Positions 1 through 9,284 of a stretch of DNA of 64,000 nucleotides are shown one piece after another. A program made the position numbers and the translations under genes. The stretch comes from Phoma sp. XZ068. Its lineage: Eukaryota > Ascomycota > Dothideomycetes > Pleosporales > Didymellaceae. Numbering within the stretch: the first letter of the stretch is position 1; each line of letters opens with the position of its first letter. The DNA is taken from the NCBI GenBank assembly GCA_004835665.1, contig RBKR01000010.1, forward strand, positions 558,001 to 622,000. Direction: 5' to 3'. A model generated the notes under the pieces. That model was not told the origin of the DNA and searched no databases. It saw only the letters and a list, made by a program, of their open reading frames with translations.

Positions 1-455
1 GAGAGCGGCCGCATACTGCTCGTCCGGATACTGTGATGATCCAGGGCCGCTGTTGGGATTGATGATAACCGTGAAGTTCAGGGCTGGCTTTGCCGAGAGT
101 CTGGTCTATGTCAGTAACCATTGGCAGACTGGAAACAAGTGTTAACGTACGACCTGTACAGAGGGGCCCAAGTAGAGTTTTCGTGAGGATAGATATACAA
201 GGGAAGCATCACAGAAGCATGGTGTGGTTCTTCACCCCTCTTTGGAAGCATGACAGCTAGTGGGACAACGATAGCAATGGTGATCGCTGTGACAGCCACA
301 ATGGCGATCGCTGTGACAGCCACGGCTATGCCAACTAACCATGGATTCTTGTAAATCGGCTTTTGAAGCTCCAATCCTTGTATTGCTTTGACGGAAGGAT
401 TCGATGAGTTGTTCCAATTTTGAAAATGCGCAGGAAGCTGGTCCTTGGAAGCCAT
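1..455 (-). CDS. Spherulation-specific family 4-like membrane protein (C-terminus beyond window)
   Basis: Two exons are visible: 455-151 and 100-1, with an intron at 150-101 that has a GTACGT donor, a CTGAC branch site and a CAG acceptor. Exon 1 starts at the ATG at 455. It encodes a short cytosolic N-terminus, one strongly hydrophobic segment (about residues 39-70) and then MLPLYIYPHENSTWAPLYRS. Splicing joins this in frame to LNFTVIINPNSGPG, the conserved opening of spherulin-4-like proteins (PLYIYP then VIINPNSGPG). The family is a TIM-barrel-like surface domain common in filamentous fungi, and its enzymatic role is uncertain. The single N-terminal membrane anchor suggests a type II surface protein. 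The rest of the domain lies outside the window. Confidence 0.85.
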
Positions 456-1213
456 AGTGCTGCGAAGTCGAACAGCTGGAAGGATTGTGCGACGAGCGCC
501 TTATGGCATGGAAGTCTAAAAGCTCTCGTGCCCCAAATGTTGCAAACATGGGTAAAAGGTCGTGTATTCTGCGAGCTGGATCTAGACCCATTATTAGCCT
601 ACAAACCTGGCGGTCACGCCACGCCAAACTTAGCGAGTGCAGTTCCTGACCCACTTCATTGGGAGATCCGATGAGTGGCACCTAGCCGCAACACTATGAC
701 GTATCTGTTAATCTCTTCCTGTTACCTCATCGCCGAATTCGCTGCAATCTAGCCAAGTTCCGAAGTTCCCTGTCTGAGGCTGGATTTTGTGGAATTACGG
801 TACACCCGCTTATGTCTGACTAGACGAGCGGGACCTCGTAAGGGTCAATAGTATGCTGCACGAGATGTGATACCTTCTCGGTTGTTGAAGTATGTAGGGC
901 TGCTAATGCTCCCCCCTCCTATCTCTTCGACTCAAAGCCCTTCACTTGGGACGTCTTTCCAACTTAGTTGTTGCCTTCGTTACACATCTTTTCTTTTTTG
1001 TCTGTGTTACTCATCATGCCACTTTCGTATACTGGCCTATCGGCTGTCGGCTGGCCTGTCATGTTGAATTCTGTGTGGAACAAGGTAAAGGATGTGCCAC
1101 TCATATGTGCGTTACATGGACTGAAAGGACTTGGTCGTCGCAGTGTTCCTGTTAGCAGCAGTCGTTTTGGCCGCACTGTATCTACTGTGTCGGCTAGCAT
1201 TGAGCATCAGGGC
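456..1213. other. No supported gene
   Basis: This is the promoter side of the spherulin-4-like gene. The open frames here have no recognisable motifs. The part nearest 1214 may be the decayed continuation of the Fot1-like transposase, but I could not align it. Confidence 0.4.
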
Positions 1214-1673
1214 CTACTGGCTTGTAAGCATTCCAGTCCACGCAGGAAGAAGTACATCGGCGTGACGGTTGAGGAAGCGGGTTATCCACCTCTCGGAAGG
1301 CTCCCAACGACACAGAGGCGTTACAAAATTAGTTACCATTTGCCTTGTAGGCATAAGGTGCCTCTCTGTAAGCTCTCTGATATATTTTACAACCTCTACC
1401 TCATCGCGTGGGTGGAGTAGACGTCGCTGCAATGCCTCTTCTTGGTGGGGTATTACCTGACCTTGGTGTTGACGCGTCAAAGTTGATCGGCTGCAACCAT
1501 GTTTCTTGGCAAGTGCTTGGTATGAAAGTTTTGCTCTTGGTTTTAATCTATCTATCTCTGCAAGGGCTTCTTGTAAAGGCATTGTGGTGTTGAGCTATAG
1601 TAGGTTCAAAAACAAGATGAATTGAGGTGGGGTGTGCATCGGGTGACCGTGCGCATCGGGTGGCCGATCACGG
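1214..1673 (-). pseudogene. N-terminal fragment of a Fot1/pogo-like transposase with one transposon end
   Basis: The fragment encodes the Psq-type helix-turn-helix plus the start of the Tc5-type DNA-binding domain of pogo/Fot1 transposases. Diagnostic stretches are ALAKKHGCSRSTLTRQHQG and LTERHLMPTRQMV, which match the transposases at 35451-38182 and 51125-53043. The frame stops before any catalytic aspartate, so the DDE domain is missing or decayed beyond recognition. Upstream of the start codon (1574-1582) lies a terminal-repeat-like stretch with two copies of GTGYGCATCGGGTGRCC. It ends GATCACGG at 1673 and is followed by the expected TA. I found no matching left end. Confidence 0.75.
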
Positions 1674-2633
1674 TAGAGGCGGGAAAGGAAAGGCGAGGAA
1701 TACGGAGTTCCTACCGGTGGGGCACACCCAAGCCTGCAAATGGGTGACCATCAAAACAAGCGTTGGCTCCGATTGTGACGTCAAGTAGTACTCTCAGATG
1801 TGCGTGTATAGAGTGCAAGGATAAGTACCAGCACCACTATGTCATTGTGCATGCGCCGGGTGACATAGTGATGGCGTGCGACCAGTCAGCCGCCTGAGGA
1901 CCTATGTGGACCTCGCATCCACAGCAACCCATTTACCTAAATACGACCCAGACTAACAGAGAAAGGCAGTTGGTAATTAGCCCACATGCAGTTCGAACAC
2001 CCATTTTCTTCAAAAGATCTTGGACCACGTTTTTCGAAAAAAAATTTCCCTCCTGCAAGTCCCTCAGTTGCATACACCTAACCAACCAACGGTACCTCGT
2101 GCTTGGCTCTAGGCACAGTCAGACACGCTCGGCCTACGTTTACATGCTGTCGTGCCCATTCAAGAAATGATTGCTGTGAATGGGACGAGTCTTTGTCTAC
2201 TTTGCGGGAAACGAGCAATCCGTATTGAGTGTGGGGACGGCGACTGTTCATCACCATTTCGCTTATCTCAGACTCTTATTTGTTCTTGTAGCGAACCTTG
2301 AAAGTGTGGCTTTTGGGCCTTGCATGTCTTTGCAGTTCTTTACAGTGTGAAGCTGGAGAGGCAGGTACCGTCTTGCGCCTCCAAACCGCGGAATACCTTG
2401 GCGGCAATTGCACGGGAGGATGACAGCGCCTATATAGTCAACTTGTCAAACGCTGGTTTATTTACAATGTTACACAGCTGTAGCACTCTCTGCTTTACTT
2501 CTACCCTCTCTATCGGAAACCACCGCAAGGACCCCATTGACATCCTATTCCAGATACAGTTCAATCCATTTCACCCGTACCCACCACCAAGCTGCATACA
2601 CCTAGATCGTTGGCCGTTGGTTCAGCCGCAGTC
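1674..2633. other. Intergenic, no supported gene
   Basis: This is the region upstream of the AflR-like gene. No coding similarity or repeat was recognised. It should contain the promoter and 5' leader of the gene starting at 2634. Confidence 0.4.
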
Positions 2634-3950
2634 ATGCCTGCCCCATCTGGTGTCCGGCTCCGCGATAGCTGCCAGGCTTGCGCTGCCTCCAAGACAAAGT
2701 GTTCCAAAGATAAACCTCAATGCACCAGATGCGCAAAGAGGAACACGCCGTGTCAATATCTGGTCACACAAAGGACTGGTAGAAAGTCCTCTCGGAGTGA
2801 CTCGAAAGACGATACGACACCACGACGCAGCACCACAACTCCCGAGTCACCGACAATGCCGTCGTCTGTAGAAAGGGAACCAAGGCCCGAGCTGTCAATG
2901 TTGAACTCACGGCTTAACGCACTTGAAGCGGCAATGATGCCTTCAAGTACGGATGATTGCTTTTCAACACTCCTAACGGACCTGGACTTCTCCGCGCCGG
3001 TCCAGCCCTACGATCACGCCGTATATCCACCTGACGTCCCAACTGATTACATGCTTGGGATCTCTCATGATATCGCATACGGAAGTGGTCATGGGAATTT
3101 GACTGCAGAAGGTCGTGCCCCAGACCAGCAAGATTTACCCTTCCCTTCAGGCCAGCCCTCTCTTTCCACCCAGGATCTGGGCGCACAAGGCGGGAATCAA
3201 GCATCCTTCGCCAATGCGACCGCTTGCTCCCTACCGTACGAGCAATTATTTCAAGAGCTCGGCAACCCCCAGATGCACACCTTGCCTCAGCAGCAGGAAG
3301 GGATAAATATGGCTCTGCAGCTAATGGGGCACCTCTGTTGCCCAGAAGACAGCTCTGCATACGCTAACCTCTCTACTTTGGAACGGGAGCACTGGGCTGA
3401 CACCCTCGTGGACAAGTGCAGAAATGTGACAGGGACTGTCAGTGGCATGCTGCAGAGCCACAGCTCCGAGAACGGTTACTTCTTGGCTGTTGTCTGTTTA
3501 GTCATGTCCAAGGTACTGGATGCTTACGTCAAGGCATCCCAGGCCTTATGTGCTCGAGGCATGGATGAACAGACACTGTCGCTCTCATCATCGTCATCAA
3601 CTCTGTCTTCCTTGTCAGCCACTGGGTCCGACTCTTCTCGCAGCAGCGGCCCTCCGCCTGCGAGGAAAGGGGAACCCAAAGCTTTCCAGCAGTTGCTACA
3701 TGAACTCTATCAAGTGCGGGCATCCATGGACCTTCTGGGCGCCAAGATTGCATCGATGCCCTCAAAACGAGATTGCATCTTCGGCACCGATCCCACTCCA
3801 TCATATTACGATACCCTTGCAGCGGCTTTGCCGTTTTCTGCGGAGGTTCTGAATCAGCTGTATGACGAGCAACGCAGGCGTCTGAAAACAATATCTCTTC
3901 AATTAATTAATACTCTGAAGGCGTTTTGGGTAGAGGAGCATTCATTGTAA
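2634..3950 (+). CDS. AflR-like Zn2Cys6 transcription factor
   Basis: This is an uninterrupted 438-residue reading frame. The ATG at 2634 is the first in the frame. The Zn(II)2Cys6 binuclear cluster is complete: Cys 13, 16, 23, 30, 33 and 40, spacing CX2CX6CX6CX2CX6C. It is followed by the YLVTQRTGRK linker typical of AflR relatives. The middle part (CSLPYEQLF, then ALQLMGHLCC and ENGYFLAVVCLVMSKVLDAY) resembles the AflR regulatory domain. A serine run lies near residues 320-345. Proteins of this type activate polyketide or other secondary-metabolite clusters. No biosynthetic gene is seen within 60 kb downstream, so its targets are unknown. It could lie at the edge of a cluster outside the window or be an orphan regulator. 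Confidence 0.88.
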   Translation: MPAPSGVRLRDSCQACAASKTKCSKDKPQCTRCAKRNTPCQYLVTQRTGRKSSRSDSKDDTTPRRSTTTPESPTMPSSVEREPRPELSMLNSRLNALEAAMMPSSTDDCFSTLLTDLDFSAPVQPYDHAVYPPDVPTDYMLGISHDIAYGSGHGNLTAEGRAPDQQDLPFPSGQPSLSTQDLGAQGGNQASFANATACSLPYEQLFQELGNPQMHTLPQQQEGINMALQLMGHLCCPEDSSAYANLSTLEREHWADTLVDKCRNVTGTVSGMLQSHSSENGYFLAVVCLVMSKVLDAYVKASQALCARGMDEQTLSLSSSSSTLSSLSATGSDSSRSSGPPPARKGEPKAFQQLLHELYQVRASMDLLGAKIASMPSKRDCIFGTDPTPSYYDTLAAALPFSAEVLNQLYDEQRRRLKTISLQLINTLKAFWVEEHSL

Positions 3951-4916
3951 GATTATGTGCTATATTGCGGTTTTTTCTATATCTAGGAGTTGGAGGATTT
4001 CAGCATCAACGGAGGGCCAGTAGCAATCGCAGCACTCACAGTCCTGGTTAGGGGCAGTACCACCGAATCATTTACTTTTCCGTCGCGGCGCATTCATCCT
4101 TCCATAGGCTTAGCTCCTTTGGGTTTACTTCTATCATCAAGGCATGTGTGCCGGCATTGCACATCTGGATGGCTAAAAGACATCCATAGGCGTAAGAACC
4201 ATTGGGTCTGATAAAGCAGTTAGAGGTGGTATGGGGCTAGAAAAGAAAACGAATAATCGAGGATAAAGACTGATGCTCTGCGGGCTGGCCGCGGAACAGA
4301 TCAGTGTGTATCAGCTATGTACGGAGCTAGCATGTTCAACAGATACCGCAATAACGATACCTGTGTTTCTGTAAATCGCAGCGAAAGTCACCCAAGTACG
4401 TTTCTAACGAATGAATAGCCGGCCCCTTGCGAGCACGTACGACTATGCAGCCTAGCAAGTCCTTGGAATTTCATTTTCATATGCAAGGATACTACTGGGC
4501 GCCTCATGATGTCGCCCGTCTCAAACCAGGTGGCACAACACAAATTATTGGTATGTTAGGGAAGCGTCCGACTTTTACTCCTTGGAGAAGGTCAATTGTC
4601 AACGTAGCTCCTTCCACTACGGTAGCGGGAACCAACGAATCGCCCAGCCTTGATCAAGACTGTGCTTGGCTGACCGTTTGCGGCGCCGCATGCAGTGCTT
4701 GGCTAACCTTGGCTGACGTTGGCTTATGGGTTGTTTGCAAAATACCGAGCCCACCCCGTGTCACGACTTAGCTCGATTATGACGACAGATCTAGTTTATT
4801 AGCGTTTCGTAATACCAACAGTATCCCACCACATTCTGCACCTGCCAACACGGTGCAGAGGAAGCTCAACTCGCTCAAATTGACGCCTCGTGATATTTTT
4901 CTGGTGTTGTAGCTCA
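3951..4916. other. Intergenic, no supported gene
   Basis: Only short open frames without recognisable motifs occur here. The last part is presumably the 5' side of the repeat-associated gene that follows. Confidence 0.4.
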
Positions 4917-6430
4917 ATAGCTCGCGGTTCGAAGCGGAAACACGTGACTCTAGTGGGTGGCAAGGCCTCCAAACCTACTAAACGTCAGCGCAAAGCTCCT
5001 CAAATATTCGAGCAACGTGTCAATCCCGCACCGCCTACTCCGCCGCCGACAGCACCTCGTCGACATCGCTCACGCGAGCCGACTCAACAGCGCGATCGTC
5101 GCACTCCTAGTCCATTGTTTGAGCCCGCTCAGGCGAGCCAGCTCGCCACCGACGCGCACGCCGTTGATATACTTGGCGAGGATGAGGATGAGGACGAGGA
5201 GCCGGAGATTGACGCAACGGCGGGCGACGATGAGCAAGTAGAGGGTGCTGAGGATGTAGAAACTGGTGGAGCTGTTAGCGAGGCGCCTGCTGAAAATCCT
5301 GCTGGAGGCTCACCTAGTGTTACTGCCGCTGCCACAGCGGTTCAATCAAGTCAGCGGCAGCGGACAGAGTCCCGGGCTGAGATTATTGATGAGGAGCCAC
5401 ACCTGCACTGGAGATACCGCGCGTGCTGGGGGACGATGGAGAAGAACGCGATAGCGTCTGCTTATAGCTTCAAGCAGAGGAGGCCTCTGTTCACAGTCAG
5501 CGAGGATAGCGTGTGGCGATGGGCGGATGGTGTTGTAGAGATGCAGAAGCCGTGTGTTAGCAAAATTGAGAGCTTAACAGCGACGCTGTATTATACTAAC
5601 GGCAGCCGCCAAGCCAAGGCAGATAGGTGTACAATTGCGCTGCAGCGAAGCCGGCACATAGCTGGAGAAGGTGTTGTTGTTAGTAATTAGGTAGATTTTA
5701 AGGAAGAGCTTGTTAAATTAGATAAGGAGAGCGCTTAGGTCATGACGTGCAACTTCGATTTAGTACTGAAAGAAGAGCTGCCAGTATTACAGCCAGCATC
5801 TCATCCAGCTCGTGGTGTTGCTTGCCAGCGACCTGGCATTGTTACAGCTATCCAAGAAGAAGGACTTGCTGCTGTTGTTGCTGCTGAGAGGTCTACTAGT
5901 GGTGTTGCAATTAGCATAAAAGACTATTGGAGATGCAACGAAGAAGCCTGCAGCAATAACACCAACACCTGCTGGTGGCGTCCTATACCTGGCCGTCAGA
6001 TCGATCGCCTGGAAGATTACTACAAGGTCAATGGCAACACCATTGCGAGCTGGGCGGCTGCTGTAGCTTAGCAGGAGTGTACCGTTAAGGAGCCATCTAA
6101 AGAGATTTGCCTCTCTCTTATAATGGCAAAAGACCGCGTTGAAGCTGAGAGGAGACGCCACTGGCGGAAGGTCTCTCCAACGTTATCAAACTCCAGCATT
6201 GAAGGTCTCACAAAAGCAATCCTTGCTAGTTATCTTGCTCAAATAAGTGCTCAAAGGTAGTGTCAACACCAACCAGAGGAGCGGCGGGAGAGGAAAGTAT
6301 GGAAAGACTTCAACTGCACCAGGCCAGAACTGTACTAACACACATTCAACTTCTTTAATTACTAGAACAAGGCAATGCCGCAGCTTGGTGATAAGATTGA
6401 TCACATTAGAAAGCAGGTCTTCTGAATAGG
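4917..6430 (+). pseudogene. Unknown repeat-associated gene with RIP-like nonsense changes
   Basis: One reading frame can be followed from about 4917 to 6430 across three TAG codons (5688, 5736, 6069). The first part is a basic then Pro/Glu/Asp-rich low-complexity region (residues about 1-150). After it comes a conserved-looking core with HWRYRACWGTMEKNAI, TVSEDSVWRWADGVVEMQKP and KADRCTIALQRS. After the stops come CWWRPIPGRQIDRLEDYYK and MAKDRVEAERRRHWRKVSP. At least two stops (5736 and 6069) read most simply as CAG changed to TAG. The apparent start ATA GCT CGC at 4917 may be a mutated ATG. I do not recognise the family; the look (low-complexity leader, repeat-rich setting) fits a gene carried by a repeated element. 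No function is assigned. Confidence 0.5.
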
Positions 6431-7931
6431 CCTCTATGATATAAACATGCTCATAGACAAGGAAGACGGGATGACGCTGGAGTGTTGGTGTGACTACTTT
6501 CACATGGCTCCTTCTATGCTCTCGCATCTTAGATGAAAAGCTTTTGATTGGAGAAAAGACTATGGAGGACTAAGGTCTCTAAACTATAGCGCTATTAAAA
6601 GCTATGAGAATGACACAAGGCCTAATTGGGAGACTCATGAGCGGTCACCGTTGGGAGAAGTCAGTGGTAATGTTGGCTGATTTCTACACCTTTCAGCAAC
6701 TCTTTCATAACCACAACTTGTTAAGAGAGGGCCTGATTTTGTAGGAGTGTAGGTAAATACCTTCTAAAGCATCCCTAGATCTCTTAGAATTGATTTATCG
6801 TAATTGCAGGTTACGCAACAATTTCAGTGTTAAGTTAGCTAGTAAAAATCATATAGCTAAGACCACAAACTCATTCATTATTAGCATCCCTAGACAACCC
6901 ACACTTTCTGTACCACGCCCTGCAGTCAATCTTGTAACAAGCGCTTTGTACAATGTACTCCATAAAGGACCTAAACTATTACTACTTATCCTGTTCATCT
7001 AAGTGCTTCTTTATATGAGAACATGAAGTCTGCAAGAAGAATGAGAGCTGTGTTCTTAAGGAGAGTAAAGCTCTCGAGACTATATACTGTATCAAGGAGT
7101 GATCTAACTGTGTGGGGTAAGGACTGTGTATGAGGATCATGTGATTTGGCAACATGTTGGTCCCATTGAAAGCTTGTAGCAGTAACATACACAGTCGGAG
7201 CGCATCTCGAGAGTCGAAGTCCTGTCGATGAGATTGTGTTAGAAGCTGAAAATGGTTCGTTTTTGCGCCGTTCCAGAGCGTGTAGTAACCCAAACACGAC
7301 TCACATGAAATCGAAATCGTGCTCAACCTTGCTGAGCACGTTGCTGAGCACGTGACTGAGCACATTGCTAAATGTTGTCGGTCTTCAGATCTTGAAGTAA
7401 CGGAGTATGTCGTAGGAAAGTTACAGGTGCATTGAGTCAATGAGCGCACAGTGTTTTGTCCTCGAAAGAAGTAAACTGATATTGCTCGCTAAGACGTTGA
7501 TAACCGAATCAACTCCATAGACCGTGTACGATATTTGCGACAGCTAGCAAGTCCGAATTAACGATCTTGTGTCGGATTATACGAGTCATCGCATAGAAAA
7601 CTTTGCTCACCATATTCACAATGCCAACAGACTTGACTGTATATCCCCATCCCAACCCCTTCTCAACACACCTCACGCATTCCGTCGCCCTTCCTGATGG
7701 TCTTCAAGGTCCATTGCCCATAGTGCAGTCGCTACATGACCCTCTCCTCACCACGCCGTGTTTCTAACGGTCGCAACTAGTTGGTCGTCACGATGCATGG
7801 CTCGCATCAAGTTTGGCAAGCGCTATCAGTAGGCGACTAGCTTCTTGAGTTCTTGGTGCCGCCTGTTGCAAACCTTGCCTGTCATCGGTCAGCATTAACC
7901 ATTTCACACGTTTCTCGGTCGCTATGCCCCT
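6431..7931. other. Degraded, largely non-coding stretch
   Basis: No gene is supported. The first 500 bases may be the decayed 3' part of the preceding repeat-associated gene. The only recognised feature is a partial LTR copy at 7014-7154. Confidence 0.4.
7014..7154 (+). repeat. Partial copy of the LTR found at 33039-33205
   Basis: About 135 bases starting GAGAACATGAAGTCTGCAAG and ending GATTTGGCAACA match 33066-33205 almost base for base. The first 27 bases of the 33-kb copy (TGTTCCCC...) are absent, so this copy is truncated at its left end. The shared CAACA end is what an LTR terminus would look like. Confidence 0.7.
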
Positions 7932-8769
7932 TCATCCCGCTTCCCCAGCAATCAGCTCCAAAAACCACGGCCGCCAAATCGTCTCCGCCCAATCCAGTAG
8001 CCAGTGCAGCACAGCTACAACCTTGAGCGCATCGCACACATTTTTTGTACTCCCAATCGTGACTTGCTCCCTGACGATCACTCTTTCGTTACTACCAGCA
8101 AATGTCACTCATGTCCCTGCGAGATGAGCACCGGTATGGCTAGCCAGTCCTTCATCATGACAGCCGTCGAACCCCGACCGTCCTTCCACAGCAGCTCACA
8201 GCGCCGCAGCCAGGCGTCTATCATGTTTCCGATCTGGGGCTTCCCGTTTGTCCAAGGCTTCATAGGAGACTTAGTCTCGATGTGAATCGCGAAAGGTAGG
8301 TCTTGGGCTGTATTGGTGATGTGGTTCCAGGATTTCAACGTGTTGGCTGCAAGGGGTCGCAGGGTTCGATATGCGTTGGACATGGTAGAGTCAGATTTCA
8401 GGCGAAAGACATAATCTATCATGCGACCAGGGAGGTTGTTGTTGCTTAGAGCTGGAGGATCAATGCGAGCGGATTGCCTGGTTCTGGTCAGTATCGATCA
8501 TCTCTGACAGGGACGGTGGATCAAAGGCACACTTATACAGAGTGAAGTGAGAGCACATCGGTGTGCCGACTGGTTGCAAGTGCAAGCTTGAGCAGTGGCT
8601 TCTGGACATCCGAATTACATTCATCTTCAGCGCCTCCTGCCCCAGTGTTCAATGCGATTGCATCATCGACGATGCTGGCAATCTTACGGATCGCAGGTGT
8701 TGATCCATAGAGCGCCTTGCTAGCATCTCTCCATCCAGATGCCACGACTTCATAAACGAGGACACACAC
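7932..8769 (-). pseudogene. PD-(D/E)XK nuclease-like protein, inactivated
   Basis: Pieces in several frames fit together as one protein: PLLKLALA, then GRMIDYVFRL, then PFAIHIETKSP, then QIGNMIDAWLRR, then HLLVVTKE, then VLHWLLDWAETIWRPWF near the end. The order Asp (MIDYVF) then Glu-X-Lys (IETK) is the catalytic signature of fungal PD-(D/E)XK nuclease-like domains, a family expanded in Dothideomycetes. A TGA replaces an expected Trp after QGHE at about 8102, and another TGA follows TKE. A frameshift near 8060 is needed before GSTKNVCDAL. A gap between 8422 and 8533 is probably an intron. The gene is dead; the stops are of the C-to-T/G-to-A type. Confidence 0.6.
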
Positions 8770-9284
8770 TCCAGGATATCAGCCACGCTATGGAACCCTC
8801 AAGCCAAATGTAAGACAGGCCAGCACGCTCCTTTACAGCAGCTAACAGCTTCCAGTGATACCATCGCGGGGTGAGATACAATATCATGCACCAGGACTGC
8901 TGGAGCAGCTTAATTCAAATGAGCCCAGTCAGACTCCACAAGAAGAAACGTTACTCTACGCCGGATCAAGCCGTATTTCTGTATGCAGCAACCTGCAACA
9001 TACCCTCCCCACAAGCCACTCATCACGGCAAAGAACCGAGAAGTGAAGCACGTTATATTGTTTACTCGAGTGGAACCATAGCCATGGCTCCCACTCTTCA
9101 ATATAGTTCCTGCATGCAAGCTCCTACCGAAGAGGTCTCACAAAAACATGCATACCGCCAGTCCATCCTAGACAGTGTCCCAAATAGAAAGAGCTGTTCG
9201 CTATGTGCGCAGAAAAACCTGTACCGAATGCTATTGAAACAGCCGCCCAACGCTGAAGCTGCTGATGACGCTAACCTAATCTGC
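8770..9284. other. Intergenic, no supported gene
   Basis: This lies between the dead nuclease-like gene and the 3' end of the Reg1-like gene. Overlapping open frames on both strands show no motif. Confidence 0.35.

Noticed and set aside
2320..2871. A 183-residue frame overlapping the start of the AflR-like gene
   Set aside because: It shares the strand but not the frame with the clear Zn2Cys6 protein and has no motif; it is a shadow.
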